64,000 nucleotides of DNA from Anaerolineae bacterium. Lineage in GTDB: Bacteria; Chloroflexota; Anaerolineae; Aggregatilineales; J027. The stretch lies in the NCBI GenBank assembly GCA_008933735.1, contig WBUL01000005.1, positions 119,754 through 183,753 of the forward strand. The letters are read 5' to 3'. The position numbers and the translations under genes were made by a program. How positions within the stretch are numbered: position 1 is the first letter of the stretch; each line of letters opens with the position of its first letter. Shown here piece after piece: positions 34,766 through 43,858 of the stretch. Under the pieces are notes generated by a model. That model searched no databases. It was not told the DNA's origin and saw nothing but the letters and a program-made list of their open reading frames with translations.

Positions 34766-36963
34766 CTCCGCAGCAGGCGCATCCCATTCAGCGTCACCAG
34801 CAGCGACATTCCCACATCTGCCAGCACCGCCATCCACAGGGTAGTGAATCCAGGTAAAGTCAGGAGCAGGAACAGCGCCTTAATCAGCAGGCTGAGCATC
34901 ACATTTTGCTGAATAACGCGGCCTGCCTGTCGGCTGATGGAGAGAGCGGCAGGAAGTTGATTTAAATCATCCTGCATCAACACCACATCCGCGGTTTCCA
35001 TTGCCTGGGCCGTCCCGGCGCCGCCCATCGCAATTCCAACGGTTGCTGCCGCCAGCGCAGGAGCATCGTTCACCCCGTCTCCGACCATCACCACCGCGCC
35101 GTATGCTTCCGCTAACTGTTGTACTGCACGGACTTTTTCTTCCGGTAACAATCCTGCTTTGACTTCATCAATTCCGACGTGCTTTGCAATAGCTTTTGCC
35201 ACCATCGGGTTGTCCCCGGTGAGCATGACTTTGTGCAGGTTGTTAAGCTGGGAGAGCGCATCTTTCGCAGACTTGCGGGGGGTATCGGCCACCGTGATAT
35301 AGCCGAGGACATGCTCTGAATCTGCGATCATCATGACGGTTTTACCATTATTTTCATACTGGCTGACCGCTTCGCACACGGCTGCTGCATGGGGATAGTT
35401 GGTATCGAACCACTGATGGCTGCCAATGGTCACCGGGTGTGTGGCTACCTGACCCTGTACGCCGCGCCCTGCCAGAGTCGCCACCTCCTGCGCCGGGGCG
35501 AACCGATCCAGAACGCCGCGCTCCTGTGCCGCCAACACCACTGCCCGCCCTAACGGGTGTTCTGATTGGCGTTCAACCGCGCTGGCAAGTCCTAGCATCT
35601 CGTTGCAGGGATCGCAAACTTCATCCCCGGTGCAGTTCAGCGACTTGACATCAATTACCTGCGGTTTGCCCTCGGTCAGGGTGCCTGTTTTGTCAAATGC
35701 GATAGCTCTGACCCGCGCGAGGCTTTCCAGGTAGGTGCCGCCTTTAATCAGGATGCCATGTTTGGCGGCTTTAACCATAGCGCTCACAACGGTTACAGGG
35801 GTGCTGATAACCAGCGCACATGGGCAGGCCACCACCAGCAGCGCCAGCGCCCGGTAGAACCAGGTATCGAACGCGGCATTAAAAAGCAGGGGTGGGAGGG
35901 CCGCCACCAGAATGGCTGTTACAATCACAGCGGGGGTGTAATAGGCGGCAAAGCGATCCACAAATCGTTCTGTTGGAGATTTTTTCGCCTGAGCATCTTC
36001 CACCAGTCGGACGATTCGTGCAAGAGTGCTGTCCTGAGCCAGACTGGTTACTTCGATGTGCAGCGCGGCAGTTCCGTTGATGCTCCCTGCGTAGACTTCA
36101 TCTCCCCTGGTTTTCGCTACTGGAATACTTTCGCCCGTAATGTGTGACTGGTCAACGCTGGAACTGCCCTGCATTACTTTCCCGTCCAGGGCGATACGGC
36201 TGGCAGGTGCCACCACCATGGTTTCTCCGATCTGAACTTCTTCCACCGGAACAAACTGCTCATGGGGTTCGCACCAGGGGCATGGCCCACCTGTATAGCC
36301 ATCTTTGCCCATATGCCCCGCGCAGTCCATGCACGGGCGGATCACCTGTGCTTCCTGAGGCGCCAGGGTGAGCAGACTCTGCAATGCATTTCGTGCCCGG
36401 TCTGCTGAATAGCCTTCTAACGCTTCGCCGATAGCAAAAAGGGTAATAACGGTTGCGGCCTCGCTCCATTCTCCGATCAATATTGCACCGACCGTTGCGA
36501 CGGTCATCAGCAGGTTGATCGTGACACGGCGGCTGAGCAGTAGCTGCTGTACACCACGACGCATGATAGGGAAGCCAACAAGTACCACAATGACACCCTG
36601 GATGGCATGAGCAGCGGTTTCCGAAATTCCCAGCATCAGCACTGCCATACTGATAACCAACCCGACCAATCCCAGCAGCGCAAATGTGGTATGCGGGCGT
36701 TCCAGCATAAATTGAACGAACCCAGGGATTCCGCCTCGGCGCTCTATAAGTTGTGGTTTCTGCCTGTGTCCTTCTGCGACCCCATAGCCCAGTGCCTGCA
36801 CCCGTTTGGTGATGGATTCTCTTGGAGCGCTGCCTTCGATCTGCATTTGCCCGGTCAAGTAGTTAACCCGGCAGGTCTGTACTCCCTCTAGCTGTCCGAC
36901 CCCTTTTTCCAGGGTCGCAGCACAGTCGGCGCAATCCATCCCGGTGATTTTTAGCTCAATCAT
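34762..36963 (-). CDS. Heavy-metal-translocating P1B-type ATPase (Zn/Cd/Pb class)
   Basis: 733 residues. An N-terminal HMA domain carries GMDCADCAATLEKG (residues 8-21). The actuator loop has TGES near 277, the metal-path motif CPC is at 380-382, the phosphorylated Asp is in DKTGTLTEG near 424, and the hinge is VMVGDGVNDAPAL near 620. CPC with this HMA type points to zinc/cadmium/lead export at the cell membrane. A Cys/His-rich insert (Cys 211, Cys 214, His 217, Cys 228, Cys 231, His 234) interrupts the actuator domain. The start overlaps the ArsR regulator gene by eight bases, so the pair is one operon. Confidence 0.95.
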   Translation of the reverse strand: MIELKITGMDCADCAATLEKGVGQLEGVQTCRVNYLTGQMQIEGSAPRESITKRVQALGYGVAEGHRQKPQLIERRGGIPGFVQFMLERPHTTFALLGLVGLVISMAVLMLGISETAAHAIQGVIVVLVGFPIMRRGVQQLLLSRRVTINLLMTVATVGAILIGEWSEAATVITLFAIGEALEGYSADRARNALQSLLTLAPQEAQVIRPCMDCAGHMGKDGYTGGPCPWCEPHEQFVPVEEVQIGETMVVAPASRIALDGKVMQGSSSVDQSHITGESIPVAKTRGDEVYAGSINGTAALHIEVTSLAQDSTLARIVRLVEDAQAKKSPTERFVDRFAAYYTPAVIVTAILVAALPPLLFNAAFDTWFYRALALLVVACPCALVISTPVTVVSAMVKAAKHGILIKGGTYLESLARVRAIAFDKTGTLTEGKPQVIDVKSLNCTGDEVCDPCNEMLGLASAVERQSEHPLGRAVVLAAQERGVLDRFAPAQEVATLAGRGVQGQVATHPVTIGSHQWFDTNYPHAAAVCEAVSQYENNGKTVMMIADSEHVLGYITVADTPRKSAKDALSQLNNLHKVMLTGDNPMVAKAIAKHVGIDEVKAGLLPEEKVRAVQQLAEAYGAVVMVGDGVNDAPALAAATVGIAMGGAGTAQAMETADVVLMQDDLNQLPAALSISRQAGRVIQQNVMLSLLIKALFLLLTLPGFTTLWMAVLADVGMSLLVTLNGMRLLRS

Positions 36964-37252
36964 GGCGTCCTTCCTGAATGTGTTTCAGTGCAACATCAAT
37001 AATCTCGCGGATACAGGCGTCAGCAAGATGATAGTACACTTCACGGCCCTTTTTTCGAGAGGTCACGACGTTGTTTTCCCTCAGCCAGCGCAGTTGATGG
37101 GAGACAGCGGAAGCTGTCATTTGAAGTTCAGCCGCTAAATCTCCGCTCCGTTTTTCGCCATTTCGCAGCAGCAGCAGCATTTTCGCCCGTGTCGGATCTG
37201 CCAGGGCGCTGAAAAGTGTCGTGAATTGTTGAATCGTTTTGTCCGATCGCAT
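36956..37252 (-). CDS. ArsR/SmtB-family metal-responsive repressor
   Basis: 98 residues from the ATG; a TTG six codons earlier (37268-37270) is an alternative start. The winged HTH is standard (LFSALADPTRAKMLLLL, then DLAAELQMTASAVSHQLRWLRENNVV). The C-terminal helix has Asp and His residues (ADACIREIIDVALKHIQEG) at positions resembling the alpha-5 zinc site of SmtB/CzrA. The alpha-3 Cys site of CadC/ArsR is absent. It should repress itself and the following ATPase until metal binds. The operator is probably the inverted repeat at 37301-37316. Confidence 0.9.
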   Translation of the reverse strand: MRSDKTIQQFTTLFSALADPTRAKMLLLLRNGEKRSGDLAAELQMTASAVSHQLRWLRENNVVTSRKKGREVYYHLADACIREIIDVALKHIQEGRHD

Positions 37253-37300
37253 TGTTGAATGGGTACTCAAGTATTTTCTGTAAGTTTATTCCGGAAACAC

Positions 37301-37316
37301 TTGAGTGTCAACTCAA
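37301..37316. promoter_or_regulatory. Inverted repeat, likely ArsR-family operator
   Basis: TTGAGT-N4-ACTCAA is a perfect 6-bp inverted repeat about 50 bases upstream of the regulator start, in the gap shared with divergent hsp20. A related half-site (TACTCAAGTA, 37264-37273) lies nearer the gene. Size and place fit an ArsR-family operator; the link is positional. Confidence 0.45.
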
Positions 37317-37402
37317 ATATATCAATCTGATACAAAAGTGCTTTTCCAATAAAGTTCTCATAGCATTTCGATATGTTTCTGATGTTCTTTCGATTTTTCT
37401 CT

Positions 37403-37408
37403 TATAAT
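37403..37408 (+). promoter_or_regulatory. -10 element upstream of hsp20
   Basis: A perfect TATAAT in a T-rich stretch, 47 bases before the hsp20 ATG. No good -35 is seen at normal spacing. I see no CIRCE-type repeat. Confidence 0.4.
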
Positions 37409-37454
37409 TTCGCATGATAATAGGGGTACAAATGAGATTGATTGGGAGGAAACA

Positions 37455-37835
37455 ATGACGAGATTAGTGCGATGGACACCCGTGAATGGTCCAGTAGAGC
37501 GGGTCCCGGCGCTGGATGTACTGGATCATGAGGGTCATATTGAGGTGCGGATGGACTTGCCCGGCGTCTCACCAGACGACGTGAATATTGAGGTCAAAGA
37601 CGGTATTCTGACGATTTCAGCGCAGGTCAGAACAGATGAGACTCTCGACTCCGGCAACTATACCTATCGTGAACGTTACACCGGATCATACCAGCGGTCG
37701 CTGCGTGTACCCAAGACGATTGATGTGCAGAACGCTGAAGCCAAGTTTGAGAATGGTGTTCTATCCCTGAAGATGCCAAAAACCCCGGAAGCCCAACCGA
37801 TGAGAATTCCGGTTAAGGGCGCGGCCGTAAATTAA
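37455..37835 (+). CDS. Hsp20/alpha-crystallin small heat-shock protein
   Basis: 126 residues with the alpha-crystallin domain across residues about 20-115: EVRMDLPGVSPDDVNIEVKD, YRERYTGSYQRSLRVP, and the A.FENGVLSLKMPK end. A short C-terminal tail contains MRIPVKG, an IxV/I-like anchor for assembly. It binds unfolding proteins without ATP. The ribosome site GGGAGGA lies six bases before the ATG, and a strong terminator follows. Confidence 0.96.
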   Translation: MTRLVRWTPVNGPVERVPALDVLDHEGHIEVRMDLPGVSPDDVNIEVKDGILTISAQVRTDETLDSGNYTYRERYTGSYQRSLRVPKTIDVQNAEAKFENGVLSLKMPKTPEAQPMRIPVKGAAVN

Positions 37836-37857
37836 GTTTTCCCCATGGTGTGATTTG

Positions 37858-37884
37858 AGCGAGGTCAGCCGACCTCGCTTTTTT
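37858..37884 (+). terminator. Rho-independent terminator of hsp20
   Basis: A 9-bp stem (37858-37866 with 37871-37879, 4-base loop) and a T-run to 37884. The run overlaps the stop codon of the convergent O-antigen-ligase gene. Confidence 0.92.
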
Positions 37885-39625
37885 ACGGTAGGGGATAGAG
37901 AGGTGTTTCTATTCCGGGTACATGATACACATACCAACTGTATTCGCCGGTAATGCGGGCATCATCTTCCTGTGGGATAAATTGAAAAGCCGGGTTGCTC
38001 AGTCGCAGCGGAAGGTAGCCAATGGGGCGGTAACTCGAAGCGAGCGAGGCTGCTTTTTGTGCATCCGTGAATGCCTGTTCATCCCGGCCAGCGTAAGCTT
38101 CCAGAATCGCCAGATTCGCCCAGTGAACCGCGTAATGGGGGTCTTTATTAAGGGCTCTCTGGTAATAATAAATCGCCTGTACAAGCGACAGATTATCTCC
38201 CCGGATGCCTGCCCACCCATAGGCATAAGCCATTTGAAATTCATAGGCAGTGATGTGCGGATCAAGGTCAGCCGCCCGTTGAAAATGAGAAGCCGCTGCC
38301 AGCCAATCCTGCCTCCGTGCCGCATTGATTCCTTGTTCTGCTGCCAGCTCTCCCGGAAGCTGCATGATGCCTATTCCAAGTGTCAGCAAAAGCAGAATAG
38401 GTGCCAGCAGCCGGGTCGCAAGTCCCGTCCGATTTCCCGAAAAGGAGAAAGTTTGCGGGGGAAGCTCAGGATTCAAGATGACCCACACCAGAAGATAGAG
38501 CAGCACCATGGAAGGCAAAAATGGCGCATCAAACAAATTATTCAACAAAAATCCGGTCAGGAGCGCACACGTCGCAATAGTGGACGGCTGATTCCAGGTG
38601 GGCAGGATTTTTCCCACGCCTTTCCACATAAACCATCCCAGCACCAGCAGGCCTAAAATACCGGTTTCAACCGCCACATACAGAAAAAGATTGTGGGGGT
38701 GAGAGTGGGCAGCTTCCGGGGGGATACTGATTTTTTCCATCAGATAGGAACTAAAGGTGAAAGGGCCCAGGCCAAACACCGGATTTTCCAGGAAAGCTTC
38801 TCCGCCCGCCCGCCAGATGTCTTCGCGGGTTTCAAGGGTGCTGTGGGTCGCAGTGCTGATGAGGTTTTGCGTGAAAAAATAGAACATCCCAATCACTATC
38901 AGCAGGGTCAGAATCCCTGCTGCTCCAAGCAGCCGAATCTGGCGATTCTGGAGGATGTGTCTATATGGGTAGGAGGTCAGACCTGCGTAAACAACGACTC
39001 CAGCGGCTGTAGAAACCCACGCTGCACGCGAAGCTGTGAAAATCAGAGGAAAAGCCAGCAGAATTAACCAGCCGCCGAGGAATAGTCGGGTGCGTTGATT
39101 TTGTGTGATTCGCAGCCAGTAAAGTGCCATAAAAATTGCAATCATGACGGTTGTGGCAAAGAGGTTGGCGTTGCCCAGAATGCTGGTGGGGCGAGGTATG
39201 CCATCATCGAAATTGCGTAGCTGGAAAAAACCAATCCCCACAATAAAAATCATGGTAAGCAAGTAGGCCCGTTCCAAACGCGCCCGTCCCGCTTCTGTGC
39301 GCGACAAGTCGGCGATCATCAGATAGACCAGTGTCAATCCTGACCAATACCCGATTTGTATCAGGCTGCGCCGCCAGTCCTCAGAAAACACGGCTGCCGC
39401 GATCAGCGCTCCGCCATAAGCCAGCAGGGGCAGGCCAAAGAGGGGCAGCGCGGTAGGATTTTTCCAGGTTCCGAAAATCCAGCCCAGCCCCACCAGCAGA
39501 AGCAGTGCCAGGGTTAAAATTTCCAGCGCAGGGGTTGTAAGACCGTTGATGGTGCCAGCGATGCTAATGCCGTAAATCAGCAAAAACGCGGCAGAAGTTT
39601 CCTGCCATATAAAACGCCACTGCAA
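37883..39625 (-). CDS. O-antigen ligase-like membrane protein with C-terminal TPR repeats
   Basis: 580 residues. About 12 membrane helices (residues 10-430) include the Wzy_C-type extracellular region with GLGPFTFSSYLMEK and the AHSHPHNLFLYVAVETGILGLL run near 305-325, a hallmark of the ligase family (conserved His). After the last helix, residues about 450-560 read as tetratricopeptide repeats (AASHFQRAADLDPHITAYEF, AIYYYQRALNKDPHYAVHWA). Such proteins join polysaccharide or sugar units outside the membrane. No polysaccharide gene cluster surrounds it. Confidence 0.88.
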   Translation of the reverse strand: MQWRFIWQETSAAFLLIYGISIAGTINGLTTPALEILTLALLLLVGLGWIFGTWKNPTALPLFGLPLLAYGGALIAAAVFSEDWRRSLIQIGYWSGLTLVYLMIADLSRTEAGRARLERAYLLTMIFIVGIGFFQLRNFDDGIPRPTSILGNANLFATTVMIAIFMALYWLRITQNQRTRLFLGGWLILLAFPLIFTASRAAWVSTAAGVVVYAGLTSYPYRHILQNRQIRLLGAAGILTLLIVIGMFYFFTQNLISTATHSTLETREDIWRAGGEAFLENPVFGLGPFTFSSYLMEKISIPPEAAHSHPHNLFLYVAVETGILGLLVLGWFMWKGVGKILPTWNQPSTIATCALLTGFLLNNLFDAPFLPSMVLLYLLVWVILNPELPPQTFSFSGNRTGLATRLLAPILLLLTLGIGIMQLPGELAAEQGINAARRQDWLAAASHFQRAADLDPHITAYEFQMAYAYGWAGIRGDNLSLVQAIYYYQRALNKDPHYAVHWANLAILEAYAGRDEQAFTDAQKAASLASSYRPIGYLPLRLSNPAFQFIPQEDDARITGEYSWYVYHVPGIETPLYPLP

Positions 39626-39630
39626 GATAT

Positions 39631-39659
39631 TTGCCCTTCTGTATGCGGGCTATTATATG
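39631..39659 (+). promoter_or_regulatory. Promoter of glpK
   Basis: TTGCCC (39631-39636) and TATATG (39654-39659), 17-base spacing, about 60 bases upstream of the glpK ATG. Confidence 0.45.
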
Positions 39660-39721
39660 CTGTTTGACTTCAGTACGGCGAAACGGCAGAATCAGGCCAA
39701 TTGAAATTATGGATTAACACG

Positions 39722-41218
39722 ATGTCTCGATTTATTCTCGCTTTAGATCAGGGAACGACCAGTTCCCGTGCCATTTTGTTTAACGAACAGGGACAGCCGA
39801 CCCAGGTTGCCCAGCAGGAATTTCGTCAAATTTACCCGCAGCCAGGTTGGGTTGAACATGACCCGATGGACATCTGGTCTACCCAGTATGCCGTCGCGCA
39901 GGAGGTACTCAAAAAAGCGGGTGTGAAGGCCAGCGATATAGCCGCAATCGGCATCACCAACCAGCGTGAAACGACTATTCTCTGGGATCGCAAAACGGGC
40001 GCACCTGTTTTTAACGCGATTGTGTGGCAGTGCCGCCGCACCGCCGATTTTTGCCGCCAGCTTCGGGACGAAGGTTTTGATAAAGTTATTCGGGAGAAAA
40101 CAGGTCTCGTCACCGACCCCTATTTTTCCGGCACGAAAGTCCATTGGATTCTGGAGCATGTGGAAGGTGTCCGCACACGCGCTGAAGCAGGTGAACTGGC
40201 TTTTGGAACCGTTGACACCTGGCTCATCTGGAAGTTAAGCGGCGGCAGGCTGCATGTGACCGATGTTTCCAATGCCAGCCGCACGCTGCTATACAACATT
40301 CATGAGCAAAAATGGGACGAGGACATCCTGGCGAGGTTTAATGTTCCGGCCTCGCTGCTGCCAGAAGTTAAACCGTCCAGTATGGTCTATGGTAGAACGG
40401 ATTTGGCGCTGTTCGAGAGTGTGATTCCTATTGCGGGAATCGCAGGTGACCAGCAGGCCGCAACCTTCGGTCAAATCTGCCTCGAACCAGGGATGGCAAA
40501 AAATACTTATGGGACGGGCTGTTTTATCGTGCTGAATACAGGCGAAAGGCACCAATCCTCGGCAAGCGGTTTACTCACGACAATTGCCTGGAAATTGGGC
40601 GACAGCATCCCCACCACCTACGCGCTGGAAGGCAGTGTCTTTATCGCAGGGGCAGCGGTGCAGTGGCTGCGTGATGAAATGAATATCATTCAAAAAGCGG
40701 CGGATATTGAAGGACTTGCGAACAGCGTTCAAACTACAGACGGGGTGTACTTCGTACCTGCTTTTACTGGATTAGGGGCTCCTCACTGGGATTCGCAGGC
40801 ACGCGGCATCATTGTTGGCCTGACACGCGGCTCTAATAAAGCGCATCTGGCGCGGGCAGTGCTGGAAAGCATCGCTTTCCAGACGGCGGATGTGATTGAC
40901 GCCATGAATCACGACTCCGGCCTGAAACTGGATACCCTGCGCGTGGATGGCGGCGCAGCGGCCAACGATCTGCTCATGCAGATTCAGGCCGATATTTTGG
41001 GGGTGACCGTGGAACGGCCTACGGTCACTGAGACCACCGCCCTCGGAGCAGCCTACCTCGCAGGACTGGCGACGGGTTTTTATCCTTCCCTGGATGAACT
41101 TGCCAAACGCTGGAAACTCAACCGCGCCTTTTCCCCGCGCATGTCCGCCGACCAGCGTGAGTCCATGTTAGCGGGCTGGCGTAAGGCGGTCGAACGGGCA
41201 AAAGATTGGGTGGAATAA
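39722..41218 (+). CDS. glpK: Glycerol kinase
   Basis: 498 residues from ATG 39722, matching the usual length; an in-frame TTG at 39701 is less likely. FGGY-kinase features are intact: the N-terminal phosphate-binding run [28 protein letters not shown] near residue 78, [13 protein letters not shown] near 240, and the C-terminal [15 protein letters not shown] near 405. It phosphorylates glycerol with ATP to glycerol-3-phosphate for lipid synthesis or oxidation. No glpF or glpD is adjacent. Confidence 0.97.
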   Translation: MSRFILALDQGTTSSRAILFNEQGQPTQVAQQEFRQIYPQPGWVEHDPMDIWSTQYAVAQEVLKKAGVKASDIAAIGITNQRETTILWDRKTGAPVFNAIVWQCRRTADFCRQLRDEGFDKVIREKTGLVTDPYFSGTKVHWILEHVEGVRTRAEAGELAFGTVDTWLIWKLSGGRLHVTDVSNASRTLLYNIHEQKWDEDILARFNVPASLLPEVKPSSMVYGRTDLALFESVIPIAGIAGDQQAATFGQICLEPGMAKNTYGTGCFIVLNTGERHQSSASGLLTTIAWKLGDSIPTTYALEGSVFIAGAAVQWLRDEMNIIQKAADIEGLANSVQTTDGVYFVPAFTGLGAPHWDSQARGIIVGLTRGSNKAHLARAVLESIAFQTADVIDAMNHDSGLKLDTLRVDGGAAANDLLMQIQADILGVTVERPTVTETTALGAAYLAGLATGFYPSLDELAKRWKLNRAFSPRMSADQRESMLAGWRKAVERAKDWVE

Positions 41219-41255
41219 CACACAATAGTTTTATCTTGGCTGTTTTTTAAACAAC

Positions 41256-41279
41256 AAGGGGCGCTCTACGCCCCCTTTT
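41256..41279 (+). terminator. Rho-independent terminator of glpK
   Basis: GGGGCG (41258-41263) pairs with CGCCCC (41269-41274), loop of five, followed by C and TTTT. It lies about 40 bases after the stop, next to the end of the convergent permease gene. Confidence 0.75.
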
Positions 41280-41291
41280 GGGTTTTGTCGG

Positions 41292-43739
41292 TTACTGATA
41301 GCGCAAAATGTCAGAAACGGTCTTGCGCGAAGCCGAAACAGAAGGCCAGATACTTGCTACAAACGCGATGACCAGCATTCCCACCAGCCCCAACACAAGG
41401 CTGACCGGTGGGTAGCTGAAATCAAAATCGATGGGCAGGGCGTCCTTGAAAAGCAGACTGATGCCATAGCTCAGCGGCACGCCAATGACCCAGGCAATCA
41501 TGCCGACCAGCAGCCCTTCGGTCAAGAACTGCACAGCGATGGTGCTGGTTCTTGCGCCGACTGAACGCATGACGCCGATTTCGCGCTGGCGCTCAAATAC
41601 ACTGATCGATAGGGAAACCAGAAGACCTATTGCCCCGATTGTAGCCATGACCAGCGATGCAATGTTAAACAGCAGCCCGACGGTGAGAATGGTGTTATTA
41701 TCATCTTCCTGATCGGCAACCTGATTATCAAAATTCGCGGTAATGCCATTCTTGAGCAGCAGTTCGCGCAGTTCGCCAATAACTTTATCAACCTCAGCGG
41801 CGTTGGTGTTTTCATCTTTCAGTTGCAGGAGCAGAGAACGCGGTTGGTCGGCATCTTCCGGATCAACAATCGCCGCCACGTCCTGCCAGCGCATAAACCC
41901 GAACTGTTCAAACGGCAGGTCTGCGATGCCCAGCACCTCCAGTTCATACGACTTTCCATCCTGCACAGCAACCAGCGTGTCTCCGACTTCTTTACCCAAC
42001 TCTTGTGCCGTAGCTTGGGGCAGGATAATCCCGCTGCGATCATCAACCCAACCATCCCCTTCAATCAGGTTAACCTGAAGCGCGGTACTGGTTACATCAA
42101 ACCCATCGACAAAAATTGTTTTGCTGTTTTGAGTGACTTCGTCGTTGTTACTGAGGTCAATGCTGTCCGGCGGCACGGTCAGAATTGACAGCGCCCAGTC
42201 ATAGGACGCGCTGACAGTAGCAACCTGATCCATATTGTTCAGGATAAGCGCGGACATCGCGTCAAAATCCTGCTGTTCATCCGGGTCAACGGCGATAGCA
42301 AAATTGAAGGTGTCATAAATATCGCCGATGGTGTTATTCAAGGAGATAAAAACCGCAGTGACTCCCATAAAGGCACCGACAGCCAGCGTGAGCGTGAATC
42401 CGGTCAGGGCGAGGCGGCCTCGTTTTTGGTAAATGTTGGCGAGAGCCTGCCGCACCGACGGTGAAACAGGCAGCGCATTAATGAGGCGGGCCAGGATGCT
42501 TTTCCCGTAACTGCTGAACAGCCCCAGATCCGTCATCGCGCTCAGAATAGAGACTCGTGTCCCTAGGTAAACGGGTAGGGTGGAGGCCAACACGGGTACG
42601 CCCAACCCCATCGTGATACCGATGGCTATTGCAGTCGGTGCGATCACAAAACTATCTATAACCAGATTGGCGAGCGGCGCGAGCGCGAGAATTAATTGGT
42701 AGCCAGCGGGAATGCCAAGCAGTACCCCCGGAATAGTCCCGATGAGGCCGTAGGTGAAAGCCACCCCAGAATAGATTTTGAAGTTATCCGGTTGGGTCGC
42801 CCCCATGGATTTCATCACGCCAATCTGCCGTTTTTGCTCGACCAGAATCGTGTTGATTACCGTCACGACCAGGAAACTGGCAACCAGCATGGCGACAATA
42901 GCAAGGGTATTCAGTGTGCTTGACCACTGTTCCATCTCGGAGAGGTACTCGCTTTTTGCCGGATTTTCCAGCCGGACAAAGTGGACTTCATAGGGGGTGT
43001 TGGTTTCGATCCATTCCTCAAACCCCTCTTCGGCGGTCTGGGCTGTTTCAAAGTTGGTAAAACGGGTCACGAATCGTCCGTATGATTCCACTCCCGAAAT
43101 AAATTCGATGTCGGCTTTTGTTGTGTAGATATTCGAGGCGCCGCTGAAGGTATAGGGATGAAATACAATACCAGAAATCGTATAGGTCTCTTCAGGAATC
43201 TCATTCAGGGTGGGATTCAGCAAAGCACTATCATCGAGGCCGCTCAGAATTCGTACCGTGATTTCATCACCAACGTCCAGCCCGTAGCGTTCAGCCATGC
43301 GCCGTTCAATCACGACCTGCTGCTGACCTTCGACCGGATATGCACCTTCAATCAGGCGCATGGGTTCGATTCGCAGCTCATCAAATGGTTTCGAAAATGC
43401 CCGAATGTTGCTTTCGATGAAACTTTCATCCCCGGCCTCTTTCCAGAAGATGCGCCCAAATATCCAGCCTTCAACTTCTGTGACGCCAGGATAGCGCTGG
43501 ATGGTTTCAAACAGATCCGGGGTGTCGGTTTCCCCTTCTTCAAGACTGACCCATGTGGAAAACATGCTGATCTCACTTTCCTTGAGGTCTTCCTTGAGCT
43601 TGTCAATCATGATTTCGCTGACTGACGTGAGGGTAACGACACCCAGAACACCCACAAAAATACTGATGGATACCAGTGCGGTACGGCCCTTTCGTGAGGC
43701 GATGTCTCTGAAAATCTTGCGTAATCTGGTTTTGATCAT
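41292..43739 (-). CDS. FtsX/MacB-type ABC transporter permease, paralogue 1
   Basis: 815 residues from ATG 43737-43739; the frame is open for 59 codons upstream but that stretch is not conserved with its paralogues. Two FtsX-type domains, each with three helices, bracket the protein (about 275-390 with QIGVMKSMGATQPDNFKIYSG, and about 690-815 with QREIGVMRSVGARTSTIAVQF). Large extracellular MacB_PCD-like regions follow the first helix of each half. It ends SASRKTVSDILRYQ. The smallest of four tandem paralogues and the last gene of the block. No ATPase is beside it. Confidence 0.92.
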   Translation of the reverse strand: MIKTRLRKIFRDIASRKGRTALVSISIFVGVLGVVTLTSVSEIMIDKLKEDLKESEISMFSTWVSLEEGETDTPDLFETIQRYPGVTEVEGWIFGRIFWKEAGDESFIESNIRAFSKPFDELRIEPMRLIEGAYPVEGQQQVVIERRMAERYGLDVGDEITVRILSGLDDSALLNPTLNEIPEETYTISGIVFHPYTFSGASNIYTTKADIEFISGVESYGRFVTRFTNFETAQTAEEGFEEWIETNTPYEVHFVRLENPAKSEYLSEMEQWSSTLNTLAIVAMLVASFLVVTVINTILVEQKRQIGVMKSMGATQPDNFKIYSGVAFTYGLIGTIPGVLLGIPAGYQLILALAPLANLVIDSFVIAPTAIAIGITMGLGVPVLASTLPVYLGTRVSILSAMTDLGLFSSYGKSILARLINALPVSPSVRQALANIYQKRGRLALTGFTLTLAVGAFMGVTAVFISLNNTIGDIYDTFNFAIAVDPDEQQDFDAMSALILNNMDQVATVSASYDWALSILTVPPDSIDLSNNDEVTQNSKTIFVDGFDVTSTALQVNLIEGDGWVDDRSGIILPQATAQELGKEVGDTLVAVQDGKSYELEVLGIADLPFEQFGFMRWQDVAAIVDPEDADQPRSLLLQLKDENTNAAEVDKVIGELRELLLKNGITANFDNQVADQEDDNNTILTVGLLFNIASLVMATIGAIGLLVSLSISVFERQREIGVMRSVGARTSTIAVQFLTEGLLVGMIAWVIGVPLSYGISLLFKDALPIDFDFSYPPVSLVLGLVGMLVIAFVASIWPSVSASRKTVSDILRYQ

Positions 43740-43814
43740 AGGGTGTCCCCTGTGACTATCTTCTGCACAATTTATATACGCGGAGGAAAGGGTTTCCGTT
43801 GCGGAAAATAAAAC

Positions 43815-43832
43815 AAGGGGCCGAAGCCCCTT
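43815..43832 (-). terminator. Stem-loop terminator between permease paralogues 1 and 2
   Basis: AAGGGGC (43815-43821) pairs with GCCCCTT (43826-43832) over a tetraloop of the stable UUCG type on the minus strand. A T-rich stretch (GTTTTATTTT) follows. It ends leftward transcripts of paralogue 2, so paralogue 1 may be transcribed separately. Confidence 0.75.
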
Positions 43833-43858
43833 ATTAGAACTCAATGACCGGGTGTTGT

